This document shows, in pieces, positions 56,286 through 64,000 of a stretch of DNA of 64,000 nt. Origin of the DNA: Candidatus Rhodoferax bjergmarkensis (GTDB lineage Bacteria > Pseudomonadota > Gammaproteobacteria > Burkholderiales > Burkholderiaceae_C); the NCBI GenBank assembly GCA_016708345.1, contig JADJFX010000007.1, positions 62,001 to 126,000 on the forward strand, written 5' to 3'. Position 1 is the stretch's first letter; each line of letters starts with the position of its first letter. The notes under the pieces are model-generated. The model did no database searches. It was given only the letters and a program-made list of their open reading frames with translations, and had not been told where the DNA came from. The translations under genes and the position numbers were made by a program.

Positions 56286-57230
56286 CTACGCAGCCACCGG
56301 CTGGCGTGCCTGCGCCGCCGGTGCTACCCGCATTAGCCCTTCCTGCGCAACGGAGGCCACCAGCCTACCCTGCTGAAAAAATTCACCTTTGCACAGGGCC
56401 CGTCCTCCACCGATATTGCGGCACTCGACCACGTACAGCAACCAGTCATCCATGCGAAACGGGCGGTGGAACCACAGCGTGTGGTCCAGGCTGGCCAGGC
56501 GTACTTCGCCGCGCGCCAGACTCAGCGGGTAGGGGGCAATGGCGGTCACCAGCAAACCATGGTCGGACGCATATGCCAGCAAGGCCTGGTGCAAGGCCAT
56601 ATCTCCAGGCAGGTTTTGGCAGGCCTTGAGCCAGATGCGGGTCGGCCCTTCTGCACGAACCGGGTTGAGCATGTCCAGCGGCGTTTCACGCCGGTACTCA
56701 ATGCCTAAAGGGGCCAATCGCAAGGCGCGCTGGTGCACGGGCCATTGTTCGGCGGTCTGGGCCCGGTACGCGGTCTCACTTTGCAGTCCGCTGGGGCCAA
56801 CCACCGCTGGCTGCGGCGGGTGGGCGTCCATGCCGGGCTCCGGCACCTGGGCCGATACGGTGGCTTCAAAAATGACGCCGCCGCTTTGCGATGCCGTCAC
56901 CCGGCGGGCGCTGTAGTTTTTCCCGTCGCGCAAGCGCTCTACGGCATAGTCGATGGGCGCTTGCACCCCGAGTGATAGGAAATATGCATGCAGGGAATGC
57001 AACTCCCCCTGCGCGGGCAAGGTGGCTCTGGCGGCCATCACCGCCTGCGCCAACACCAGCCCGCCATAAACCGAGGGTGTTCCGATGTCATGGCAGGGCC
57101 CGGTAAAACGACCGTCGCCAACGGGCTTCACCGCAACGATCGTTGGTAAATCTCGCCCGGCCAGGCCTTCGTCGGCAACGGCAGCAAGGGGCGCGCGCAA
57201 TACGCTGGAAATGGAAGTATCAGTTGGCAT
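56286..57230 (-). CDS. tesB: Acyl-CoA thioesterase II (TesB)
   Basis: The 314-residue double-hotdog protein (MPTDTSISSVLRAPLAAVAD) hydrolyses acyl-CoA. Landmarks: TPSVYGGLVLAQAVMAA, LHSLHAYFLSLGVQ, LAYASDHGLL with the active-site Asp, and LDHTLWFHRPFRMDDWLLYV near the C-terminus. The ATG at 57230 is preferred over a TTG two codons earlier. A perfect palindrome lies 30 bases upstream. Confidence 0.9.
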   Translation of the reverse strand: MPTDTSISSVLRAPLAAVADEGLAGRDLPTIVAVKPVGDGRFTGPCHDIGTPSVYGGLVLAQAVMAARATLPAQGELHSLHAYFLSLGVQAPIDYAVERLRDGKNYSARRVTASQSGGVIFEATVSAQVPEPGMDAHPPQPAVVGPSGLQSETAYRAQTAEQWPVHQRALRLAPLGIEYRRETPLDMLNPVRAEGPTRIWLKACQNLPGDMALHQALLAYASDHGLLVTAIAPYPLSLARGEVRLASLDHTLWFHRPFRMDDWLLYVVECRNIGGGRALCKGEFFQQGRLVASVAQEGLMRVAPAAQARQPVAA

Positions 57231-57260
57231 GTGCAATTCGGGATTTGGAGAAAACCCAAA

Positions 57261-57278
57261 TTATGTCAACTGACATAA
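57261..57278. promoter_or_regulatory. Palindromic operator upstream of tesB
   Basis: TTATGTCA-ac-TGACATAA is a perfect 18-base palindrome 31 bases upstream of the tesB ATG. It shares the TATG...CATA frame of the tetR box but spacing and half-sites differ, so a common regulator is possible, not certain. Confidence 0.5.
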
Positions 57279-57339
57279 CACACCACTGTCGCGCAGGTTC
57301 CGCACGCTTCAGCCGTGGCCAATTGATGCCGCGAAACTG

Positions 57340-57826
57340 CTATGCAGACGGCGCGCTGGACTCGGGTGGGCTGCTTGCAAGGCCGGGGCCGGGCTCGACC
57401 TGCATGTCAAAGGGTGAAAGGGTTTCCTTGCATTCGGAGCACGTCAGCACGGCGGTGGTGATATGGCCGCAGTTGCGGTGGCGGTGCAGGGCCGGGGGGC
57501 CTTCGGGGCCGACCATCCAGCGGTCGCCCCACTGCTTGAGCAAAAGGATGACGGGATAAAGGTCGCGCCCTTTTTCGGTGAGGCGGTATTCGAAGCGGGG
57601 TGGATTGTTCTGGTACTCCCGCCGCTCCAAAACGCCTTCGGCCACCAGCCGCTCCAGCCGGTCGGCCAGGCGGTGGCGTGACATACCCAGGCTGCGCTGC
57701 AGCTCGTCAAAGCGCCGAATGCCCAAAAAAGGCGTCGCGCACGATCAGGCCAGTCCAACGGTCGCCCACTACCGAGAGCGCACGGGCAATCGAGCACGGC
57801 GTTTCATGAATTTCATCCCATCGCAT
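57340..57826 (-). pseudogene. HxlR-family regulator with one homopolymer frameshift
   Basis: The first part starts at an ATG at 57826 (MRWDEIHETPCSIARALSVV, GDRWTGLIVRDAFF) and the second continues as GIRRFDELQRSLGMSRHRLA, the HxlR winged helix. A six-A run (57725-57730) gives the break; five would restore LIVRDAFLGIRRFDELQ. The C-terminal part has CSECKETLS and a Pro/Ser tail. HxlR proteins are redox- or aldehyde-responsive regulators. It is divergent from the enoyl-CoA hydratase gene, with twin operators between. Confidence 0.8.
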
Positions 57827-57843
57827 GTCGCCAGTGTAACAAC

Positions 57844-57892
57844 TAAGTTCTGTTTTGGAACTATGATGCGATCAAGTTCCGTTTTGGAACTT
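57844..57892. promoter_or_regulatory. Twin palindromic operators between hxlR and enoyl-CoA hydratase gene
   Basis: AAGTTC-tgtttt-GGAACT (57845-57862) and AAGTTCCGTTTTGGAACTT (57874-57892) are 29 bases apart, about three helical turns. The second is a near-perfect palindrome. The position between divergent regulator and operon points to HxlR binding. Confidence 0.65.
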
Positions 57893-57916
57893 ACAACTTT
57901 TGACAAGGAATTCACC

Positions 57917-58705
57917 ATGACATCCACAGCCTCCCCCATTTCGCGCGAAGTTCGCGGCCATGTCTTTCTGATTGGCCTGAACCGCGTGGACAAGAAAAAC
58001 GCCTTCAACCTGGCCATGCTGCGCGAGCTGTCCGCCGCCATTGGCGAGTACGAAGCCAACCCCGAGCTGCGCGCTGCCGTCCTCTTCACCCATGGTGAAG
58101 ACTTCACCGCAGGCCTGGACTTGATGGATGTGGCACCCGCCATGGCCGGTGACGCAGGCATCGTTGAAGAAGGTGCATTCGATCCCGTCGGCGTGCACGG
58201 CAAGACCCGCACCAAGCCGCTGGTGTGCGCCGTGCAGGGCCTGTGCCTGACCCTGGGCATTGAATTGATGCTGGCCTCCGACATCGTGGTGGCAGGTGAC
58301 GACACCCGCATGGCCCAGATCGAAATCAAGCGCGGCATCTTCCCCTTTGGTGGCGCCAACCAGCGTTGGGTGGCAGCTTCGGGCTGGGGCAACGCCATGC
58401 GCTACCTGTTGACGGGCGACGAACTTGACGCGGCCACCGCCTACCGTATCGGTATGGTGCAGGAAGTGGTCAGCCCCGACCAAGTCCTGTCCCGCGCGCT
58501 GGAGCTGGCCAATACGATTGCCGCCCAGGCCCCACTGGGTGTGGCCGCCACGCTGCGCTCGGCACGCATAGGTGTGGAGGAAGGCCAGCAGGCTGCATTC
58601 CAGCATTTGGTGCCGGAAATTCACAAGCTAATGGTGACGGAAGACGCGCGTGAAGGTGTGATGTCCTTCATGCAGCGCCGCGCCGCGCAGTTCAAGGGCC
58701 GGTAA
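57917..58705 (+). CDS. Enoyl-CoA hydratase/isomerase-family protein
   Basis: The 262-residue crotonase-fold protein (MTSTASPISREVRGHVFLIG) has the oxyanion-hole regions KKNAFNLAML and FTAGLDL, and LCLTLGIELMLASDIVVA. Its exact substrate is not shown. The ATG follows TTTTGACAAGGAATTCACC with an AAGGA site. It is the first gene of an operon with a membrane protein and an acyl-CoA dehydrogenase. Confidence 0.9.
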   Translation: MTSTASPISREVRGHVFLIGLNRVDKKNAFNLAMLRELSAAIGEYEANPELRAAVLFTHGEDFTAGLDLMDVAPAMAGDAGIVEEGAFDPVGVHGKTRTKPLVCAVQGLCLTLGIELMLASDIVVAGDDTRMAQIEIKRGIFPFGGANQRWVAASGWGNAMRYLLTGDELDAATAYRIGMVQEVVSPDQVLSRALELANTIAAQAPLGVAATLRSARIGVEEGQQAAFQHLVPEIHKLMVTEDAREGVMSFMQRRAAQFKGR

Positions 58706-58716
58706 GGCAAGCTGCC

Positions 58717-59145
58717 ATGAGCCCATCTGTATTACTCACCATCCATCTGTTCGCGGTTGCGTTCTGGCTCGGCGTCGTGGGCGTGGAATACCTGCTGGAA
58801 CGCGGCCGCGCCCATAGCCACCAACATGGCTTCAACGTGGCACGCCTGCACTTTCAGATCGACACATGTCTGGAAATGCCGACCTTTCTGGTGGTGCTGG
58901 CCACAGGGTTGGCCCTGCTGGAGCCGCAGCGCATGAGTGGGCTGTATGCGCTCAAGGTGGCGGCGGGCGCGTTGGCCGTGCTGGGCAACGTGCTGTGCGT
59001 TGTCCCCATCGTGTTGCGCAAACGCGCCGCCGAGCGCCAAGACCTGGGCGCCGTCATCCGTTACTCCCGCTGGGTGGATCGGATTTCCGCCACCGCCATT
59101 CCTGCCGGGCTGGCTGCGTTTGCACTCGGCTGGGCCTTGCCCTGA
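58717..59145 (+). CDS. Four-helix membrane protein
   Basis: The 142-residue protein has four hydrophobic segments (LLTIHLFAVAFWLGVVGVEY; TFLVVLATGLALL; AAGALAVLGNVLCVVPIVL; IPAGLAAFALGWALP) and a His/Arg-rich first loop. It resembles small DUF2269/CopD-like membrane proteins, but the match is loose. It lies 11 bases after the hydratase gene. Confidence 0.7.
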   Translation: MSPSVLLTIHLFAVAFWLGVVGVEYLLERGRAHSHQHGFNVARLHFQIDTCLEMPTFLVVLATGLALLEPQRMSGLYALKVAAGALAVLGNVLCVVPIVLRKRAAERQDLGAVIRYSRWVDRISATAIPAGLAAFALGWALP

Positions 59146-59226
59146 CTGGTTGCCACCGTACAACCACTCCCCGCGTGGCCCCAAAGCAGGGGCCACGCTT
59201 CCTATCCCTCTTCACCGACACCCCCC

Positions 59227-61026
59227 ATGAATCTGTACCAAGCCCCCCTGCGCGACATGCGCTTTGTATTGCACGAACTGCTCAACGTGGAGCAGCACTA
59301 CACCTCCATTCCCGCCTTCGCCGAAGTCAACCGCGAACTGGTGGACAGCATCCTGGACGTGGGCGCCCGTTTCGCCGAGCAGGAACTGTCGCCCTTGAAC
59401 CGCAGCGGCGACGAAGAAGGGTGCCACTACCACGACGGAACCGTCACCACCCCGAAAGGTTTCAAGGAGGCCTACGCCCAGTACCTCGACCTGGGGCTGG
59501 GCTCGCTGTCCGCCCCGCAGGCGTATGGAGGCCAGGGCCTACCGCCCTCCCTGGACATTGCCGTGGGCGAAATGAATGGCACCGCCAACTGGTCCTGGGG
59601 CATGTACCCCGGCCTGTCGCGGGGCGCCATTGAAACCATCAAGGCACATGGCACCGATGCGCAAAAGAACACCTACCTGTCCAAAATGACCAACGGCATC
59701 TGGACTGGCACCATGTGTTTGACCGAGTCGCATGCCGGCTCGGACCTGGGGTTGATCCGCACCAAGGCCATTGAGCAGGACGACGGCTCCTACGCCCTGC
59801 ACGGCACCAAGGTATTTATCTCGGCGGGGGAACACGATATGGCCGACAACATCGTGCACATCGTGCTGGCCCGTTTGCCCGACGCCCCCAAAGGCACCAA
59901 AGGTATTTCGCTCTTCATCGTCCCCAAATACCTGCCCGATGCTGGTGGCGAGGTGGGGCCCCGCAACGGCGTGCACTGCGGTGGCATTGAGCACAAGATG
60001 GGCATCAAGGCGTCAGCCACCTGCACCATCAACTTCGATGGCGCCACGGGTTTTCTCATCGGCGAGCCCAACAAAGGGCTGCAGTGCATGTTCACTTTCA
60101 TGAACGCGGCGCGGGTGGGCACCGCCGTGCAGGGCGTCTGCGCAGCCGAAGGGGCCTTCCAGGGTGCCCTGCGCTATGCGAAAGACCGCGTGGCCATGCG
60201 TTCACTCAACGGCCCTAGCCACCCGGAGCTGGAGGCCGATCCCATCATCGTCCACCCCGCCGTGCGGACCATGCTGCTGACACAAAAAACCTTTGCCGAA
60301 GGTGGCCGCGCACTGGTGTACTGGCTGGCGACGCAAATCGACCTGGCCGCGCACGCCTCCACCCCCGAAGCGCGGCAGCAGGCGGACGACCTGATGAGCA
60401 TTCTGACCCCCATCGCCAAGGCATTCCTCACCGAAATGGGCAGTGAAGCCGCCAAACATGGTGTGCAGGTGTACGGTGGGCATGGGTTCATCCGCGAATG
60501 GGGCATGGAGCAAATCGTGCGCGACACCCGCATCGCCTGCCTGTACGAAGGCACCACCGAAATCCAGGCCTTGGATTTACTTGGCCGCAAAGTACTGCAA
60601 ACACAGGGCGAATTGCTCAAAAAATTCACCCGCATCATTCACAAGTTCTGCGAGGCCCACGCAGCACAAGCGGGCATGGACGAATTCGTCGCCCCACTCC
60701 AGTCATTGAACAAAACCTGGAGCGACCTGACCATGGACATTGGCATGAAAGCACTGATGAACCGCGATGAGGTCGGTGGCAGCGCCGTGGACTACCTGTA
60801 TTTTTCGGGCTATGTCACCCTGGCCTATATATGGGCCTGGATGGCCGAGACGGCCTCGCGTCGTCTGTCCGAAAACCCCGAGCAAGCCGACTTCTACCAC
60901 GCCAAGGTGCAAACCGCGCAGTTCTACTACCGCAAATTGCTGCCCAGGGCGCAGGCGCACCTTGCGTGCATTCAGGGTGGTTTGGTGGTCGTACAGCAAA
61001 TGCCTGTCGCAGCATTTGCGTTTTGA
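59227..61026 (+). CDS. Acyl-CoA dehydrogenase (FadE/DmdC-like)
   Basis: The 599-residue FAD enzyme carries MCLTESHAGSDLGLIRTKA for FAD binding and YEGTTEIQALDLLGRKVL with the catalytic Glu, plus a C-terminal extension beyond residue 470 as in the large acyl-CoA dehydrogenases (PF12806-type). It makes trans-2-enoyl-CoA, the substrate of the hydratase upstream, so the operon could run part of beta-oxidation. A terminator on the opposite strand follows. Confidence 0.93.
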   Translation: MNLYQAPLRDMRFVLHELLNVEQHYTSIPAFAEVNRELVDSILDVGARFAEQELSPLNRSGDEEGCHYHDGTVTTPKGFKEAYAQYLDLGLGSLSAPQAYGGQGLPPSLDIAVGEMNGTANWSWGMYPGLSRGAIETIKAHGTDAQKNTYLSKMTNGIWTGTMCLTESHAGSDLGLIRTKAIEQDDGSYALHGTKVFISAGEHDMADNIVHIVLARLPDAPKGTKGISLFIVPKYLPDAGGEVGPRNGVHCGGIEHKMGIKASATCTINFDGATGFLIGEPNKGLQCMFTFMNAARVGTAVQGVCAAEGAFQGALRYAKDRVAMRSLNGPSHPELEADPIIVHPAVRTMLLTQKTFAEGGRALVYWLATQIDLAAHASTPEARQQADDLMSILTPIAKAFLTEMGSEAAKHGVQVYGGHGFIREWGMEQIVRDTRIACLYEGTTEIQALDLLGRKVLQTQGELLKKFTRIIHKFCEAHAAQAGMDEFVAPLQSLNKTWSDLTMDIGMKALMNRDEVGGSAVDYLYFSGYVTLAYIWAWMAETASRRLSENPEQADFYHAKVQTAQFYYRKLLPRAQAHLACIQGGLVVVQQMPVAAFAF

Positions 61027-61032
61027 TCAGAC

Positions 61033-61066
61033 AAAAAAAATAAAGGGGGCGCTACACGCGCCCCTT
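61033..61066 (-). terminator. Rho-independent terminator after rlmD remnant
   Basis: On the minus strand, a GGGGCGC-gtgta-GCGCCCC hairpin (61046-61064) is followed by TTTATTTTTTTT. It ends the rlmD remnant transcript and lies seven bases past the acyl-CoA dehydrogenase stop. Confidence 0.75.
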
Positions 61067-61094
61067 GCAACACCATCCGTCCTTCAAGCAGCCC

Positions 61095-61178
61095 TTACCC
61101 CTGCAACTCAAACACCGCCATGCTTTCCACATGCGCCGTGTGGGGGAACATGTTCACCACGCCCGCCATGACGGATAG
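61095..61178 (-). pseudogene. 3' remnant of rlmD (23S rRNA m5U1939 methyltransferase)
   Basis: The last 27 residues (VMAGVVNMFPHTAHVESMAV, ending FELQG) match the C-terminal end of RlmD/TrmA-type methyltransferases. The rest is gone: upstream of about 61180 the sequence is unrelated. The intact gene must lie elsewhere or have been lost; this points to a rearrangement breakpoint. The stretch 61180-61330 shows no recognisable gene. Confidence 0.6.
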
Positions 61179-61332
61179 GCCATTCAACCGCCCTAGCCGA
61201 AGTATCGCGCCCCGGTATAGCCTTCGAGCCCCGTGAAAACCCTGAGTTTCTTGCCCGCGTTGCTGGTTCACCAGCAAAATGCACCGTCGCCAGAGCCTAT
61301 AGCGCTGCTGCGGGTGCGTCGGGCGCAGGCCT

Positions 61333-63053
61333 ACCCTGCAGCGATTCAAAATCGTCGCTTCGCCCATTCACCAACTGATGCGCTGGTCTACCTCGTAGTC
61401 GGGGCTGGTTGCTCTGCTAAATCCCAACCCGACTCGCTTTGCACCCCTTCACCTGTCTGCGCATCACCACCGTCCTCCCACAGCGGTGGCCCGCGTGCCG
61501 GGGAGATGTGCGGGGGATCAGTCTCCACCCCGATGTGGTTCAGAATCTTCTTGATCTGCGTGCCCTCGGTAATGAACGCAATCAGACGCATCTGGCCACC
61601 GCACTTTGGGCACAGCAGCGGGAAAACCTCGTAAATGCGGGCGATCAAAACGGCCCACAGGTAGTGCGCTGGGCGCTTGGGCGGCACCGGCTCTGCAGGC
61701 CCGCTCTGGCCTGGGAGCACATTGCCCAGCGGTGCCACACCAGGCGCACCCTCCCCCGTGGTGCTCGGCTGCGCCGTGGCCGGGTGGGCCGGTGCTGCAA
61801 GCGCTGTGACCGCAGCCCTGAGCGGCGAATTCGGGGCCAGCACACCAAAGTAGCGGTGCCGATGCGTGCGTGGTGGCGGCACCAGGGCTGCTATGCGGTC
61901 GATCAGCTCCAGCGGTGTGAGGGTGATTTCGTCTACCTTGGCACCGCGCTTGTCACTGGTGGGCTCGCTGCGCTGCTTGGCACAGCGGTACACCAGGGCT
62001 GCGCCCTCTTTGCGAAGGCGGTCCATGGCAAAGGGCGGGCGGGCGCAGTAGCGCAGTAAGCGCTCCAGCGCAGCGCGGTCGTGTGCTTGGATGCACACAC
62101 CGGCATCCACCGAGAAGCCGCTGTGCGTGTAGGCCAGCATGTCTTTGGCGTCACAACTCTCCAGCAGGCCCCGAGCGACGAAGGCGCGCAGGATGCGTTT
62201 TTGCAGGGTGGTCTGCACTTGGGCAACGGCATCCGCATCGATGGCGCTGGCCGGGTGGAAGATGACGCTCGGCGCAGGGGCTGGAGGAACATCCGCGTCG
62301 CCCTCGCCCGCCACCGCCTCAATCACCCCATCGACCACGCAGACGTGGAAATGCACATGCTGGTTCAGGCTGGAGCCGAATCGGTGGATAAAGGCGATGG
62401 CCCCGATGTGCAGGGCGGCCTTGTCTACCTGTGCCGCACCGGGGCTGTGGGTCTGCAGGCTTTGCGCGATGACCCGCAGAAAAATACGCAGCACCATGCC
62501 CAGCACTGCCCCCATCGCGCTGCATGAAGTAGCGCAGCCGCTTTGGCACCGACAGCACCCACTGGCGCACCGGCAGGCGGGGGAAGACGTGGTCCGTGAG
62601 GTGTGCCGCCGTCTCCACCATACGCCGGGTGTTGCACGAGGGGCACACGCCACGGCCTTTGCAGGAAAAGGCCACAAAGTAGTCGTGGCCGCAGTCGTCA
62701 CACCAGGCTCTGGCAAAGCCGTGGGCAAAGATGCCGCATTCCAGATATTTGCGAAAGGCTTGGCGGACATAGGGCTTTGGGGTGTGGTGGTCGCCCTGCC
62801 CGTCGAACTGGCCTGCGCTGGCCAACTCAAACCAGGTCTCAAAGTGCTCGGCTATGGTTTGGTAGAGCAGGGTTCGCTCAGGGTGGTGCGGGTTGTAGAG
62901 TTTGGATTTGCTGCCCGATTGGCCACCCGCTGGCCCACCCGCGTGCGGGTGTGAGCAGGCTTGCGCGGTACGGGCGGCGACAGGCATGGTGCAGCGCCAG
63001 AGCGAGCGTATTGGCTCGGGCTGGGTGCACCATGTTACTGTTTTTATATCCAG
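61333..63053 (-). mobile_element. IS91-like element, copy B
   Basis: Bounds are from the pieces shared with copy A (53511-55186), ends at GCAGCGATTCAAAATCG (61338) and TTTATATCCAG (63053). Length about 1.7 kb. It carries a frameshifted transposase and so is probably inactive unless the shift is a sequencing error. Confidence 0.65.
61388..62987 (-). pseudogene. IS91-family transposase copy B, frameshifted
   Basis: From an ATG at 62987 (MPVAARTAQACSHPHAGGPA) the protein runs like copy A to FMQRDG, then a C5 run at 62509-62513 (four in copy A) breaks the frame; from there the other frame continues as VLGMVLRIFLRVIAQSLQTH to 61388. Zinc-finger (CDDCGHDYFVAFSCKGRGVC) and HVHFH motifs are both kept. 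The protein is about 533 residues if repaired, with a few insertions compared with copy A. Confidence 0.8.
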
Positions 63054-63098
63054 TTATATCCGCTTGGTATGGCTTGACAGGCCATCTGCAGACACTCA

Positions 63099-63408
63099 TT
63101 CACTTCTGAATTGATAACTACCTGCGCACGCCAGGCGTGCGCAAAGGCACTATTTCTATGCATAAACCCGGCGTCTTGCGCATGGATTGAGCGTCATGGC
63201 TCAAGCCTCACATCGACTCGCTGATGCCCTAATGCCTGTCCCGACAAGAGTTTCTTTCAGCCCCGCATCCACGTATGAAAACGCCCCAGCCAGGCCAGCA
63301 CTTTGTGGGGTGCATGGGCACGCTTCCATTCCCCGGCCGCATATTTGTTGGCTTCGGCCAAGGTCGGGTAGGTGTGGATGGTGCCCAGAATTTTGTTCAG
63401 CCCCAAGC
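63099..63408 (-). repeat. Duplicated segment, copy B (with dispersed repeat copy 9)
   Basis: It matches 49997-50295: the long-form repeat (63101-63175, TTCTGAATTGATAACTACC), then the spacer and the 3' end of the oxidoreductase. In the coding part, copy B keeps the frame (KYAAGEWKRAHAPHKVLAWL) where copy A has lost a base. Confidence 0.8.
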
Positions 63409-63469
63409 TCCAGGCTGCACCGACGCTCGCCGGGGCTACGGCGTAGCGGTCGCTGGTGCCGTTGCCCAC
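63257..63469 (-). pseudogene. Oxidoreductase 3' end joined to foreign sequence
   Basis: LGLNKILGTIHTYPTLAEAN, then KYAAGEWKRAHAPHKVLAWL and GRFHTWMRG is the end of the disulfide oxidoreductase. Upstream of residue LG the sequence changes to YDQVGNGTSDRYAVAPASVG, which belongs to something else (it looks a little like an Rhs YD-repeat stretch). So a fragment was fused to another gene piece. 63470-63650 contains no recognisable gene. Confidence 0.55.
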
Positions 63470-63653
63470 TTGGTCGTAGGCAATGGCGTGGCCGCTGGGG
63501 TCGGTGTGACTGCGGGTGTACGGGTCCAGCAGTTGGTGCGAAACCGCTATCTGCTCAGAAGCGCATTACGCAGGTAGCACGTGGGCTGGAGGCTGGTTTT
63601 GTTTAAACTTATTGGGGCTGTGCAGGGTTAATTTGATCCTGGCCCCTTTTCTC

Positions 63654-64000
63654 CTACGGCGGGAATCCATCTTTGTTGTTAAGCGGCTTCTTTTGTTGCG
63701 CCACCCAAGCAATATATTGCGAGGCTAGGACCATTCCTTGGGTTGACTTGAGACCATTCATAATACTGACGGCGCGTTCTTGAAAGGACGGCGTGTGCCG
63801 TATTTCTTCCACACTGTCGAGCAGTTGTTTTTCGCTAAATGTTGCGATGTCTATGCGTTTACCGACTCCCAAATAGACGACGCGACTTGCATTATCGGCT
63901 TGCTCTCCTCCCACTGGCATGACAATAATTGGTTTTCCTGAAGCGAGAGCTTCATTTGTGCTGTTATTTCCGCCATGACTGATAAACAGGTCAATTCTGT
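63654..64000 (-). CDS. UGT-type glycosyltransferase, 3' part
   Basis: The frame enters from the right edge and ends at 63654. LFISHGGNNSTNEALASGKP then IIVMPVGGEQADNASRVVYL is the sugar-donor-binding end of GT1/UGT (MGT-like) glycosyltransferases, with the typical HGG, E and EQxxNA residues. The acceptor and pathway are unknown. The gene is AT-richer than its neighbours. Confidence 0.8.
   Translation of the reverse strand, partial: RIDLFISHGGNNSTNEALASGKPIIVMPVGGEQADNASRVVYLGVGKRIDIATFSEKQLLDSVEEIRHTPSFQERAVSIMNGLKSTQGMVLASQYIAWVAQQKKPLNNKDGFPP

Overview
The window looks like a chromosomal segment of a betaproteobacterium of the order Burkholderiales, most likely family Comamonadaceae (Rhodoferax/Polaromonas-like). 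The reasons are the high-GC coding style, the gene order murA-hisG-hisD next to an mlaFEDACB cluster, gltB-gltD, pilMNOPQ-aroK-aroB and cyaY/lptM-lysA, and a dispersed repeat with an AGCT...TTGCGCA core that I associate with this family from memory. No rRNA or tRNA gene was recognised.

Region by region: (1) 1-8131 is an accessory block: a large Eco57I-type DNA methyltransferase (runs off the left edge), a vapBC toxin-antitoxin pair, a helicase with an N-terminal phospholipase-D-type nuclease motif, and a decayed fragment of a mobile-element ATPase. It lies directly after hisD, where hisC would be expected, so it seems to have split the histidine operon. (2) 8132-42490 is a core block with intact genes: hisD, hisG, murA, ibaG, an ABC-2 exporter, the complete Mla phospholipid-transport set, glutamate synthase, a REP-associated tyrosine transposase (RAYT), a glycine-zipper lipoprotein, a methyltransferase, a DUF1415 protein, dgt, aroB, aroK, an Ig-like lipoprotein, pilQPONM, PBP1A, cyaY, lptM and lysA. 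(3) 42501-47412 carries poorly known secreted proteins and toxin-antitoxin genes. (4) 47591-55520 is a decayed mosaic: a frameshifted dynamin-like GTPase gene behind a very good promoter, fragments of a flavin disulfide oxidoreductase, a chemoreceptor, a PAS sensor and an IS91-like element. (5) 55566-61026 is an acyl-CoA metabolism island (TetR, TesB thioesterase, HxlR regulator, enoyl-CoA hydratase, membrane protein, acyl-CoA dehydrogenase) with well-formed palindromic operators. (6) 61027-64000 holds an rlmD remnant with its terminator, a second (frameshifted) IS91-like element, a duplicated segment of the oxidoreductase 3' end and the 3' part of a UGT-type glycosyltransferase gene.

The most interesting signals are: the PLD-helicase plus Eco57I-methyltransferase pair with vapBC between them; a family of at least nine dispersed palindromic repeats, three of which lie in frame inside hisD, gltB and the methyltransferase gene and one of which ends a few bases from the RAYT gene; an integrase-arm-like domain joined to a dynamin-like GTPase behind a promoter framed by GTTGTTC operators; and the paired operators of the acyl-CoA island. 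Single-base frameshifts are concentrated in 47.5-64 kb, while 8-42 kb is clean.
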